Assembly: GCA_033675265.1 (NCBI GenBank) | Contig: JAUJYZ010000128.1 | Coordinates: 246,446-310,445, forward strand | DNA from: Actinostola sp. cb2023 | Taxonomy: Eukaryota > Cnidaria > Anthozoa > Actiniaria > Actinostolidae | Direction: 5' to 3' | Length of the DNA stretch: 64,000 nucleotides | Part shown: positions 16,181 to 26,338 of the stretch, one piece after another | How the letters are laid out: each line of letters starts with the position of its first letter | Numbering within the stretch: the first letter of the stretch is position 1 | Notes under the pieces: generated by a model | Told to the model about the DNA's origin: nothing | Databases searched by the model: none | Seen by the model: only the letters and a program-made list of their open reading frames with translations | Position numbers and translations under genes: made by a program

Positions 16181-16872
16181 CCGGTACACATAGACTCTAT
16201 CAGAGAAGATAATTCAACTTTTTAATTATTTTAACTATCCTCATTTAAGATTATCATAACTATCCTCAGAGAAGACCAACTTAACACGGTACATGTATAA
16301 TCATCCAGGCTTAGATTGATCGTCAGAGGTAGCATCCCAAGGAACATTAGGTTATTTGTCAGTTTGTCTTGCATCTTTTCATCCACTGTTCCATTCTCAC
16401 ATGTCAATGTTTAGTATGTCTAACATGCTCTTTGGCAGATTAGGGAATGATGGATGTGATATAATTGTCTCAAAATATTTCACCATCCATTATGTGACTG
16501 CAAGTGCAGTAAAAATAATAAATAATAAATCTGTATAAATTATGAAATCTACAAATAGACTGTTATAGATTTCATAATTTATTCAGATTTATTCTACATT
16601 GTAGATTCCAACTTTTGACAATAATAGAGAACAGTCCGTGCAATTCAAAAATGTTTCTATTGTTTCATGTAAACATTTTTTCGTGTTCTTGTTGATACAT
16701 TGTATTTGATAATTTTCACTGACTCGAGGCTAACCCTGTACAAATGCGTTTGATATCAATAAGTACAGCGGTTTCTGGGGGATCTGTGAACGCGAAAAGA
16801 GACTATTGCAAGAAATCCATTTTGACAATGTATTACTATTTCAAGAAGATTCTTGTAGGTTGTGTGAAGATT

Positions 16873-17099
16873 CATCAATAGTTTGTATCATCAACCTGTG
16901 ATATTTTATTTTAACCGAGCTTTCGAGCAACTTGCTCATCTTCAGGGTTACAGATGTTTCAAGTGTAATTCCAAAAATACTTTTACAAAAATATTTTTTG
17001 GAATTACACTTGAAACATCTGTAACCCTGAAGATGAGCAAGTTGCTCGAAAGCTCGGTTAAAATAAAATATCACAGGTTGATGATACAAACTATTGATG
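16873..17099. repeat. Inverted duplication of a retroelement-like tail (palindrome, arms about 105 bp)
   Basis: The left arm contains CGAGCTTTCGAGCAACTTGC, and the right arm is its near-exact reverse complement around a short AT-rich centre near 16985. Overlapping open frames on both strands (16841-17209 and 16883-17119) are products of this symmetry. The block is reminiscent of 3' tails of LINE/Penelope-type elements; that is an inference. Confidence 0.6.
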
Positions 17100-19398
17100 G
17101 ATGTATTACTATTATTTAACCATGCAACCAGAGCCCGTATTTTCAAAGAAATTTCACTGAGAAAGCCTTTCCTAGTTGCATGATTAGATATTGTAGCTAA
17201 GATAAACATTTGTATTTCACTTTAATCAGAGGGAAAGGAAAGAGGGAAAGAGAGGGTCATTATGCCTAAGACTTATTTGGAGATTTTTCAATAATGTGCA
17301 TGACAATGGCTACCCTGCACCTCTTTCCTGGTGAGTAGAAAAAACTCTGCTACATGTAGTAGGGTAGACAGTGACACAAAGGTGCATGATTGCAGAAAGA
17401 GTATGCAAATTAAGGAAATTGAAGTATTTATTTTTATTACATGTAGATGTTTATGACATTCTTGAATAAAACAAGAGGACACCCAGAATTGAGCGTGCTA
17501 TGCAAAAGCAAGTATATTTAGAAACTCCAGGCTGAAATTTACTCCACCCTCCCAATCAGACACTTTTCGATAAAACTTTTACAAGAACAATGGCTACACT
17601 TGTAAATTACAGTTGTAAAAGTTTCATTGAATTGTCCCGAGGCCAGGTTGACTTCTTATTTGTAGTAACCTTAGAGAACACAGGCTGGCCTAGACCAAAA
17701 TGTGCTTCACAGGTCCTTTTATATTTTTGCATGTAATGCTGATCAGTACCCACTAGGTGAAGTTAAATATTTTACTTTATTGTATTTTGTGTCAAAGAAT
17801 GCACGAAATATGCACGAGAGCACACGAAATATGGGACCGTATTTTGTGTGGTTACTTAATCATGCACAATCGTGTGATGAAAATTAACCAATCAGCGTGA
17901 GAAATTCTACAGTTTTGGCTAGCGTGCGCTCGTACAGAGATTTCCAAGTTTTCACTGTAATTTGTTGTTTTTCTTTCACCAGAATAGCTAGTTTCTTTGA
18001 CAAAATATATAATAAACAATTTATTAACCGGCTAAGCATCTAATACGGCTGTGAATTTTTACTACACAGTATTATAGACGTATTCAATGCTTAGCCGACT
18101 AATAACCTCTATTTATAAAATATAATCAAGGGGATAACAACAGCATAGTGTACTTCCCGTCTCAAATATAAGAATGCATACAGCCTTTTAATAATAATTA
18201 ATAAAAATAAAATAATAATAACGGTTTAATGAAGCATTTCTACATCTTCAAAACAGGCTAACTTAATATATTAGGAGAGAAAGAAAGAAAGCTAAAATAT
18301 AAAATATGTTAAAATATATGTATTATATATGTAGAATACTACTGATACACGAAATTAGGAAATATGCTGAAATATTTCTCATCAATAGACTTCACTGAGT
18401 CTACCTTGGGGGAAAATAGGGCAAATGATACACAGGGTATTATTCAAATACAACAACATGATATGGCAAGTAATTTATTAGTCTTTACAAGATTGTACTT
18501 TTATCTGCACATTTACTGAGAAGGGAAAAAAATACACCCCACCAATCTTGTTCTGTACTCTTTTAACATTCACAAAAACACGACATTTTATATGGATGCT
18601 TATTTTTTTGCAAAGGAACCCGAAACGAAGCCAACTGATTTTGTTCTGTCTCAACGGTATCGTAGTCCGTTGTTGAAGGAGGTAATTTATAGCGTAAATT
18701 AATCACTTGCCTCGACAGAAGAGAAGCGAAAACAAGTACAGAACCAAACTTGCGTGTTTTTCTTTGTGACCAGTAAAATCATTACAGTTTCTTAGCAGAA
18801 AATAGTAGCAATGACCACCATTCAGACCGTCCGCCATTTTGAAAATCCATCTGAGCCCGTTAGAAAAAGAGTCAGCTTTGTGTGTTATACCTATGCGCAG
18901 AGGATTCTCTTCTAAAATGCTCCGAGCATCGTTATAGATTGACCAATCACGATTGAGCAGTTTCAAATGAAAGTCGCGCATGCGCGGACATTTGGACCAA
19001 TCAGCATCGGCCTAGAAATGGCTGTTACCAGAGCCACTGACGGGAGAAGGAACGACCGACCGAGGTGCTCTGGGTACGAGAATGGTTAAAGCGTTGTTTT
19101 GTCATCGAAATCGTTAAAGCAATCACCACCAAACAAACCATCTGTTTGAGCCTGTCAGGGTAAGACTTTCACAATAGTGCAATTATTCAACCAGAGTAGT
19201 TTTTCTTTCATTATTTAAGTATATTTTATGATTTTGGCATACAATCTCTCGACTCCTTCAGTTAGGCAACAAGTCTTTCGGTCTCAAAGTGAGCCGCATT
19301 GTAAACTTACACTTCATCTTTGTATTATTTTCCATGATTTGTAGGCCTTTTGTCTGATTAAACGAACTACAGTTACCACGAATCCCTCTCGTTACATG

Positions 19399-19416
19399 TG
19401 GCGTCGCGAGCAGGCG
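19399..19416 (+). other. Probable primer-binding site of the Gypsy element
   Basis: TGGCGTCGCGAGCAGGCG begins two bases after the end of the 5' LTR (19396). TGG pairs with the CCA end of a primer tRNA. The tRNA species was not identified. Confidence 0.55.
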
Positions 19417-19486
19417 TTTCAATGGCCCTGACGAGTGCCGACGGTAGGTGATAATTTCGCTGAAGTGAAGACAGTCAGTTATCGAG

Positions 19487-20525
19487 ATGGCTACCTTATT
19501 GCAATTAGAAGAAGCGAAACGAGAGATAGGAAAGCTGAAGTCGATTATAGCTGGACAGCAGGGACTTGTGGAGACGGCTGAAAAGAATGCTCACGAAGCG
19601 GAGAGAGAGATAAAAAAGATGTTGAGAGAAAATAAGCCTGACGAAAAGAAGGTCAGCGAAGTTAAAGAGCGTGTTATTTATGTTTCTCCCTCGCATAAGC
19701 TTGAAAGGTTCAGGGGAAAACCTGAACGAGCATCAGACCTGTCTGTCGAGGAGTGGATTGACGATGCTAGAGCTGCCTGTGCCAGTAGGGGTCTGGCATC
19801 GAAGGAACAAGCCGCATACCTAGTTGAGCATTTAGCTGGTAGAGCAAGACGCGAGGTGCTTGGAAGGGGAGAGGAGGTTAAGGGAGACCCTGAGAATATT
19901 TTTATGGTGCTACTGCGTGTTTTTGGAGATGGGGATAGCCTCCCACAACTTCAACAACTGTTTTATGCATACCGGCAAGGAGAAGGGGATGATCTTGTCA
20001 CATGTTCACTTGAATTAGTTAAGTTGTTTGATCGCATCGTTCAGCTTGACAGTTCATTCAAGGCGGGTAGAGATTCACAATTGAAAACTCGCCTAGCTGA
20101 GGCAGTGTGTGAGGATAACATACGCACCGAAATGAGAAGGTTAAATTCTGAACACCCAGAACTCCCCTTTTTCGATGCCCGCGATCGAGTTATGAAGTTG
20201 ATGAGAAGCCAAGATAACTTTAAAACCTCCAAGGTCAAACAGGAAGTTGTCATTAATGAAGTTTCTGCAGATCAGGATATTCGTAATGTGTTAAAGCAAC
20301 AGGGTCAACAGTTGATAGCCCAACAGAAAACAGATAGAGTCCCTCCTTACAGCATTGAATACTAGAAGTACACCCCAGGGTGGTAGGACCCGTTTATGCT
20401 GGCTATGTGATTCCCCGCAGCACTTGAAGAGGAATTGTCCTAGGAACACTGATGCTTATGGGCCCATAGCTACCCCCAAAGCCCAGGGTAAAGATGAGTT
20501 AAACAAGTTGAGCCCACTGCAATGA
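19487..20525 (+). pseudogene. gag: Gypsy gag, capsid-like plus CCHC zinc knuckle, one frame change
   Basis: Structural protein that would assemble the RNA-containing particle. The ATG at 19487 follows the LTR and primer site by about 90 bp. Residues 1-70 are charged and coiled-coil-like; residues about 70-230 resemble a retrotransposon capsid (LERFRGKPERASDLSVEEWI, later LPQLQQLFYAYRQGEGDDLV). The frame stops at 20365, but the next frame continues from about 20338 into CWLCDSPQHLKRNC (20397-20438), a perfect CX2CX4HX4C knuckle, and ends at TGA 20523-20525. A one-base shift thus separates capsid and nucleocapsid parts. The knuckle frame's stop overlaps the pol ATG as ATGA (20522-20525). Confidence 0.8.
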
Positions 20526-22873
20526 GCCGTGCAGTGGGTGAGCATATAATTGGAGGCTCTGTTATTGCAAATGCTATAGGGAACTGTCCAGAGGTGAGGG
20601 TGAGGGTTGGAGATGTTGATGTCAGATGTCTGATTGACACTGGTGCAGAAGTGTCGACGGTGACAGAAAGCTTCTATAAGGAACACTTAGCTCCAGGAAG
20701 AGAAGTGGTTGATGTGACATCTTACATGACAATCTCAGCATCACAGGGCCTTGAGATCCCCTACATTGGTTATGTAGAACTCCAGCTATTTGCTCTTTCT
20801 CACATGTTTAAAGGCTTGGGATTTTTGATTGTTAAAGACCCAGTTTCTACCCCAATTCAAGCTCGTAAAAGTAGAGTACCAGGTGTTCTTGGATCCAACG
20901 TACTAAGAGATATGCAAAAGTGTTTAGTGTCAAAGTATGGTGAGAACTTTATAGAACCCTTGTCTAAATCAGTTACTAGAAGCGAAGCCGCACTTCTTCA
21001 TGCACTACAAATGTATAAGATACCCGTATGTAGCCAAGAGAACATTGCATCAACTCCCAACGTGGGTGGACAAGTACGCCTAGTGGGATTGGGCCCAACC
21101 CTAGTCCCTGCACGCTCCATTAGAGTCTTAGAAGGATCTGTAAAGCCAGCGACAGGTTCCCCATATAATGCACTAGTTGAGAGGATCGAAGCTAACTTGG
21201 TTGAGTTACCGAGTGGAGTGGCCGTGGGTGCAGCAATCGTCACAGTTGGACGCGATGGGAGGGTACCAATACAGGTGGCTAACATTAGTAGCAAGGATGT
21301 ATACCTCAACCCTAAGAGTCCAGTTGCAATGTTGTCGGTGGCAGATATAGAGCCCTCTGTTGAAATTGTAACTGTAAACGAAAACCATGTGTATGTGCGC
21401 GAAGCTGTGTCTAATGACGTCGGGGCACATAATGTGTTTGTCAGTGATATACTAACTAGGATGGACATTGGTGACCTAACAGGGTCCCAACATCAGCGTC
21501 TTCAGAAAGTTATTTCAGATTACCGCACCACTTTTAGCAAGGACGAGGACGATATAGGATTTTGTGACCTGGTAGAGCATCAAATAGTAACTAACGATGA
21601 ACGCCCAATCAAAATCCCGCATAGACGAGTGCCGCCACAACAGTGGACAGAAGTGAGAGACTATATACAGAAGTCTTTAGAACGTGGTATAATCAGAGAA
21701 TCATCCAGTCCTTATGCATCACCCATCGTCCTAGTAAGAAAAAAAGATGGTAAGCTTAGGTTATGTGTAGACTACCGCCTTCTCAATGCCAAGACTCACA
21801 AAGATGCATATCCTTTGCCTCGCATTGATGAAGCACTAGACGTCCTGAAGGGAGCAAAGTATTTCTGCAGCCTGGACCTTGCACATGGCTTCAACCAGTT
21901 ACCAGTGAGAGAGTCAGACATTGAAAAAACCGCCTTCAGGACTGGGACAGGTGGACTGTACGAGTACACCCGTATGCCGTTTGGTTTATGCAATGCTCCA
22001 AGCACATTTATGCGCCTGATGGACAAAGGCTTTGGAGACCTTAACTTCCAAAGCTTGTTAGTCTACCTCGACGATATCCTAGTGTTTGGAAGCACCTTTG
22101 AGGAGACATTGTCAAGACTGGAGATGGTACTGTCTCGCCTGTCTAAACTTAATCTGAAAGTAAAGCCCGAAAAGTGTCAGCTTTTTCGTGAAAAGGTTCG
22201 CTATCTGGGTCACATAGTCACAAGTGAGGGGACCAGCCCAGATCCTGAGAAGGTGCGTGCCGTTATGGAATGGTCAAGACCAGAGACACTACGTGAACTT
22301 CGAGGCTTCTTGGGATTGTCTGGATATTACAGAAGATTCCTCCCAAAGTATGCAGAGATCGCCAACCCTCTTCAGTGTCTCCTCCGAGGACAAGAAAGTA
22401 CAGGACGTAAAGGTCGGAAGAAACCAGTTGTTGACGTGGAAGGGAGTGTCAAGGAGAAATGGGATTCTACGTGTGAGGATGCCTTCAATAAGCTGAAGCA
22501 AATGCTAACAACGGCACCGGTGTTGGGATTTCCAGACTTCACTCGCAAGTTCATCTTGGAGACAGATGCAAGCTTTCATGGCTTGGGTGCAGTCCTATCG
22601 CAGGAACAGGAGCATGGACTTGTTGTGCTAAGTTATGCTAGCAGAGGACTTAGACCTAGTGAGCGCAACATGCAGAACTATTCGAGTATGAAGCTAGAAC
22701 TTCTCGCACTGTACTGGGCCGTCGCTCAGAAGTACCGAGATTTACTGATAGGGTCAGACTTTGTCGTGTATACTGACAATAATCCTCTTAGTTACTTACA
22801 GACCACCACGAAGCTGGGTGCCACAGAGATGAGATGGGCAGCGGATCTCGCACAGTTTAATTTCCGACCATAA
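20522..22873 (+). CDS. pol: Gypsy pol, first part: protease, reverse transcriptase, RNase H
   Basis: 783 residues. Aspartic protease motif LIDTGAEVST at residues 37-46. Reverse transcriptase with RKKDGKLRLCVDYRLLN (about 406-422), LDLAHGFNQ with the first catalytic Asp (452), RMPFGLCNAPSTF, and VYLDDIL with the paired Asp (517-518). RNase H has ETDASFHGLGAVLSQ (Asp 682), KLELLAL (Glu 726) and YTDNNPL (Asp 752). The start is the ATG in the ATGA overlap with gag. The frame ends at 22873, but the usual continuation KYRSGRSNGNADAL is present one frame over from 22870. A one-base change near 22868 therefore cuts pol between RNase H and integrase. All key residues of the three domains are intact. 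Confidence 0.93.
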   Translation: MSRAVGEHIIGGSVIANAIGNCPEVRVRVGDVDVRCLIDTGAEVSTVTESFYKEHLAPGREVVDVTSYMTISASQGLEIPYIGYVELQLFALSHMFKGLGFLIVKDPVSTPIQARKSRVPGVLGSNVLRDMQKCLVSKYGENFIEPLSKSVTRSEAALLHALQMYKIPVCSQENIASTPNVGGQVRLVGLGPTLVPARSIRVLEGSVKPATGSPYNALVERIEANLVELPSGVAVGAAIVTVGRDGRVPIQVANISSKDVYLNPKSPVAMLSVADIEPSVEIVTVNENHVYVREAVSNDVGAHNVFVSDILTRMDIGDLTGSQHQRLQKVISDYRTTFSKDEDDIGFCDLVEHQIVTNDERPIKIPHRRVPPQQWTEVRDYIQKSLERGIIRESSSPYASPIVLVRKKDGKLRLCVDYRLLNAKTHKDAYPLPRIDEALDVLKGAKYFCSLDLAHGFNQLPVRESDIEKTAFRTGTGGLYEYTRMPFGLCNAPSTFMRLMDKGFGDLNFQSLLVYLDDILVFGSTFEETLSRLEMVLSRLSKLNLKVKPEKCQLFREKVRYLGHIVTSEGTSPDPEKVRAVMEWSRPETLRELRGFLGLSGYYRRFLPKYAEIANPLQCLLRGQESTGRKGRKKPVVDVEGSVKEKWDSTCEDAFNKLKQMLTTAPVLGFPDFTRKFILETDASFHGLGAVLSQEQEHGLVVLSYASRGLRPSERNMQNYSSMKLELLALYWAVAQKYRDLLIGSDFVVYTDNNPLSYLQTTTKLGATEMRWAADLAQFNFRP

Positions 22874-24579
22874 AGTACCGCTCTGGCAGAAGTAATGGCA
22901 ACGCAGATGCTCTCATCAGGAAGACATCCCATGGTGAGGAGCCCATATCAGCTAGGCTAGAGGAAGTCACTAGTGGACGAGGTCAGGTACAGAGTCGAGA
23001 AGTCGGAACCTTGGTGCCCCCATGTATCACAGTGTTTGTTGAAGAGTTGACAGCCGAGCCCCTTGTACAGGAATCACGAGTGAGATCACAAAGTGTAGCA
23101 CCCAAGGCTACGTCAACATTTCCATCTATCCCCAAGGAAGACTTAGCTAATATGCAGCTTGGTGACGAGGCATTGGGCCGACTATGGCATTACTGGAAAC
23201 TAAAGCACCCTCCTACCCTTAGACAACTGATGAAGGAACCCAAACTCGCACGTAGGCTGTTAAGAGACTGGAAGCGCACTACAGAGGAAGATGGCATTCT
23301 GTATCGTGTCATTTGTGTACATGGTGAAGAGGTTAAGCAGCTGTTACTTCCTGGCTCACTGAGGAGTAAAGTGATGGCTTCGGTTCATGATGATTTGGGA
23401 CATCAGGGAGCCGAGAAGACAATAGCGGTAGCAAGAAACAGATGTTACTGGCCCGGAATGGTGAGAGAAATTACTGACTACTGTCGAAAATGTCAACGGT
23501 GCACTCTAGCCAAAGCAGGGAAGACACTTCATCCTACCATGGGTTCCCTTACAGCAAGTACACCTTTAGAGATCTTAGCCATGGATTACACTATACTGGA
23601 GAAGAGCAGCAGCGGAGTTGAGAATGTCCTAGTTCTAACTGATGTCTTCACGAAATTCACCCAGGCTATCCCTACTAAGGACCAACGAGCCACCACAGTA
23701 GCACGCACATTGGTCAAAGAATGGTTTGTACGCTTTGGAGTTCCTAAAAGGATCCACAGTGACCAGGGACGGAATTTTGAGAGTAGAGTAATACAAGAGC
23801 TTTGCACAGTGTATGGTATCACGAAGAGCCGGACAGCCCCATACCATCCGGAGGGGAATGGCCAATGCGAGAGGTTTAACAGAACCATGCATGATCGCTT
23901 ACGAACTCTTGCACCTAAGAGTAAACGCAAGTGGCCAGAATTCCTTCCCGAACTTATATACGCTTACAATTGCACTCCACATTCGTCCACTGGCTATTCA
24001 CCATACTACTTATTCTTCGGCAGAGAACCAATCCTCCCTATTGACTATATGCTACAATCTGTGGGTCAAGAAGATGGAAGCGGTTGCATTGAGGAATGGA
24101 TCAACGAGCACCAGAACCGGTTGGACACTGCATTTAAGATAGCTGCAGAGAAGACAGAAAAGGAAGCTCTTAGGAGACGAGTTAGGAACGATGCCAAGGC
24201 AGAAGTTACAAGCCTTGTGGTCGGTACAAGAGTGTTCCTGAGGAATCGTGTCCAAGGTCGTAACAAGATGCAAGATGTATGGGATGCAGCACCCTACAAA
24301 GTAGTTAAGCAATTAGACAGTGGTAACACCTATGTCTTAGAGTCGTTGGATGGAGAGGAATCCAGGAAGACAGTATATAGAAAGGACATTCTTCATGCAA
24401 AATATCTTGCTAAGGATATAGAGTTCCAGGATTCACCAATGTCATCCAAGGAGGAAGATGTTACATGTACTCCACCAAGAACACCAACGAAGGTCATTGA
24501 TGAAAAGAAAGACATGGAATTCCTATCCAATACTCCAGACGAGCCTGATAGTGAAGATGATGAGGACAACTTAATTTGA
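22870..24579 (+). CDS. pol: Gypsy pol, second part: integrase
   Basis: Continuation of pol in the +1-shifted frame; the first internal ATG is at 23011. Counted from that ATG, the HHCC zinc-binding region has H126, H131, C158 and C161 (SVHDDLGHQGAEKT ... YCRKCQRC). The catalytic core has D192 in LAMDYTILEK, D251 in IHSDQGRNFES and E287 in GNGQCERFNR, with DX35E spacing. A C-terminal GPY-like part follows (AAPYKVVKQLDSGNTYVLES). The acidic tail ends at a stop at 24579. Integrase would join the cDNA to the genome; the 4-bp TATG duplication is its expected footprint. Confidence 0.92.
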   Translation: MKYRSGRSNGNADALIRKTSHGEEPISARLEEVTSGRGQVQSREVGTLVPPCITVFVEELTAEPLVQESRVRSQSVAPKATSTFPSIPKEDLANMQLGDEALGRLWHYWKLKHPPTLRQLMKEPKLARRLLRDWKRTTEEDGILYRVICVHGEEVKQLLLPGSLRSKVMASVHDDLGHQGAEKTIAVARNRCYWPGMVREITDYCRKCQRCTLAKAGKTLHPTMGSLTASTPLEILAMDYTILEKSSSGVENVLVLTDVFTKFTQAIPTKDQRATTVARTLVKEWFVRFGVPKRIHSDQGRNFESRVIQELCTVYGITKSRTAPYHPEGNGQCERFNRTMHDRLRTLAPKSKRKWPEFLPELIYAYNCTPHSSTGYSPYYLFFGREPILPIDYMLQSVGQEDGSGCIEEWINEHQNRLDTAFKIAAEKTEKEALRRRVRNDAKAEVTSLVVGTRVFLRNRVQGRNKMQDVWDAAPYKVVKQLDSGNTYVLESLDGEESRKTVYRKDILHAKYLAKDIEFQDSPMSSKEEDVTCTPPRTPTKVIDEKKDMEFLSNTPDEPDSEDDEDNLI

Positions 24580-24582
24580 ACA

Positions 24583-25024
24583 ACTGCTACCGGATCATGC
24601 GCAGGAGAGGAGTGCTCCCAGCGGGCCCCTCGGAACATTTGATTTTGATTCACAGGTGATGTCACAGGATGATCAGCAAGACCCACCGTATGAAGAAACA
24701 GCAGTTGAGGAACAAAGGCAGAGAAGCACAGCTGAGCCAACTACTGATGATCCTGTATCAGAGTCAGGAACTTGCTCTTCCCCTGATCACCACAGTACAA
24801 ACCCACAACCAACAGTTACTGAAACCAGAGATGATGCCGGTCCTCCAGTTAGGCGCTCGACTCGTCAAGGTGCAGGACAGCATCCCAATCCTTATCGGCT
24901 ACCGATGCCCGTGGTTCAGGAGAACAAGATAACAATGATGTTGGATCCACAGATACTGAACACTGTTGCACAGTCTAATTTACTTATTATGCAAATGTTA
25001 AAGGAACAATCAAGTTTAAAGTGA
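24583..25024 (+). CDS. Probable C-terminal extension of Gypsy pol (third frame)
   Basis: Open frame running without stop from just after 24575 to TGA at 25022-25024, rich in Gln, Glu, Ser and Pro, with PPVRRSTRQGAGQHPNPYRL near its end. Basic RRSTR...P-type tails are frequent at the end of Gypsy integrases. A one-base change at the AATTTGAAC stretch would join it to the integrase frame. It may instead be an unused remnant. Confidence 0.5.
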
Positions 25025-25111
25025 ACCGTTAATTATTTTTTTGGACCCATTAGGTCCACACTGAAGTTATTATACATAGTTGTCGAGGTCGCCAACCGCA
25101 GCAGGGAAGCA

Positions 25112-25542
25112 TGCGAGGTGTGCAGTCAGTACCCTCAGCGCGGGCTTCCTGTGTTCCTACGCGGGCTTCCTGTGTTTTCAACGCACATGCGCACTGAAAC
25201 GACCGCCATGTGAATTCCTTTATGTTCTAGTTAAAGCGTTGTTTTGTCATCGAAATCGTTAAAGCAATCACCACCAAACAAACCATCTGTTTGAGCCTGT
25301 CAGGGTAAGACTTTCACAATAGTGCAATTATTCAACCAGAGTAGTTTTTTCTTTCATTATTTAAGTATATTTTATGATTTTGGCATACAATCTCTCGACT
25401 CCTTCAGTTAGGCAACAAGTCTTTCGGTCTCAGAGTGAGCCGCATTGTAAACTTACACTTCATCTTTGTATTATTTTCCATGATTTGTAGGCCTTTTGTC
25501 TGATTAAACGAACTACAGTTACCACGAATCCCTCTCGTTACA
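25112..25542 (+). repeat. 3' LTR of the Gypsy element
   Basis: 431 bp, from TGCGAGGTGTGCAGTCAGTA to TCTCGTTACA, preceded by a purine-rich GCAGCAGGGAAGCA that could serve as the plus-strand primer. It carries two copies of CGCGGGCTTCCTGTGTT and the uninterrupted target sequence GTTCTAGTTAAAGCGTTG. Followed by the TATG target duplication. Confidence 0.92.
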
Positions 25543-25603
25543 TATGTATATCGTATGTGTCTCTTTAGCCTAGTACTCAAAGAATACTTCGAAGTATTAA
25601 TAT

Positions 25604-26240
25604 TTGTTACAACAATTTATCTGCACTTTTCCGCTACACCAGTCTCAGTTTTTGGGTAAACTTCCATACCTTGATTACTGTTCTACTGTATGGGGGACCA
25701 TCGGTAAGGGCCTATCAGACAAACTCCAAAAACTACAAAACAGAGCTGCTAAAATCATATCCTTTCCAAATATTAATGATAAACATTCTGAGGAGTTATT
25801 GGATGACCTTGGCTGGGACAGACTTCATCTTAGGAGAGCTAATCAACTAGCCACTATGATGTACAAAATACAAAATGATCTTACTCCAGTTATCTGAAAA
25901 ATATATTTAATAATACTTCAAATATACATTCACATAACTTAAGAAACTCAAAAAACAGTCTTCACATTCCCAGACCTATTACTGAAGCTGGGAAGTGTAC
26001 ATTAAACTATAGAGGATCTGTTACCTGGATTCCTACAGAGGTGAAAGATAAATCAAGTTTGAAAGCTTTCAATTAATATTTTTACTAGCTATTCTGATAT
26101 TTTCTATTTATATATATACTATTTATTATACAAATTATTATTATTTTTAGATGTCACGGCTCTCTGGAAGAGCATTTTCCCTTGTAATGAAGAGATTCCG
26201 TGTTTAAATAAAGTTTATGTATGTATGTATGTATGTATAT
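25604..26240 (+). pseudogene. 5'-truncated non-LTR retrotransposon (LINE), end of the RT frame and 3' tail
   Basis: The frame to 25897 contains YLDYCSTVWG, LQNRAAKII, LLDDLGWDRLHLRRANQ and MMYKIQNDLTP, typical of the region downstream of the reverse transcriptase in CR1/L2-like LINEs. After a stop in ATCTGA the similarity continues in a shifted frame (HNLRNSKNSLHIP, later TEVKDKSSLKAF). The element ends in AATAAAGTTTATGTATGTAT, i.e. a (TATG)n tail at about 26210-26240. No endonuclease or RT core is present, so it is a dead 5'-truncated copy. Confidence 0.8.
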
Positions 26241-26338
26241 ACCATGTGGAGATCATGTGAGCCGTTGGTCACCATGTGAACCATTGGTCAGCGGTTTTTT
26301 GTGACCGAAAAAAAACAAAAAGGTGGAGGCTAAAAGGG

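Larger units (their letters stand above)
14021..19084. mobile_element. Non-autonomous Mutator-like element with about 0.7-kb terminal inverted repeats, 9-bp TSD
   Basis: The left end CATTCTCGTACCCAGAGCAC is matched inverted at the right end. Arms run 14021-14718 and 18371-19084, with small indels. Target duplication GTTAAAGCG at 14012-14020 and 19085-19093 is 9 bp, typical of Mutator-like elements. The 3' LTR has the empty site (GTTCTAGTTAAAGCGTTGTT near 25224-25243), which proves the borders. The arms contain TTTTCAAAATGGCGGACG, also present in the shorter element at 39054-39933. The 3.65-kb interior has no transposase frame; it holds a retroelement-like palindrome (16873-17099), a P-like terminus (about 16063) and small inverted repeats. 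Confidence 0.88.
13894..19396 (+). repeat. 5' LTR of the Gypsy element (split)
   Basis: Two pieces, 13894-14020 and 19094-19396, together about 430 bp. They are separated by the element at 14021-19084 and its second target duplication (19085-19093). The 3' LTR at 25112-25542 is the uninterrupted counterpart. Confidence 0.9.
13894..25542 (+). mobile_element. Ty3/Gypsy LTR retrotransposon, 5' LTR interrupted by a Mutator-like element
   Basis: Flanked by the 4-bp target duplication TATG (13890-13893, 25543-25546). LTRs start TGYGAGGTGTGCAG and end CTCTCGTTACA. The order gag, protease, RT, RNase H, integrase is the Ty3/Gypsy (Metaviridae-type) order. No envelope-like frame is present. Without the 5.07-kb insertion in the 5' LTR the element is about 6.6 kb. 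The LTRs differ by only three transitions and one T-run length change in about 430 bp, so insertion was recent. Yet the coding region carries three one-base frame changes, near 20338, 22868 and 24575. They could be true mutations or consensus errors in homopolymers. Confidence 0.92.

Noticed and set aside
16841..17209. 122-residue minus-strand frame and its plus-strand twin
   Set aside because: They share the same peptide because the DNA is palindromic; it is a repeat, not a gene.
19487..25024. Envelope gene, i.e. an endogenous retrovirus rather than a retrotransposon
   Set aside because: No membrane protein frame between integrase and the 3' LTR; the extra frame is a hydrophilic pol tail.
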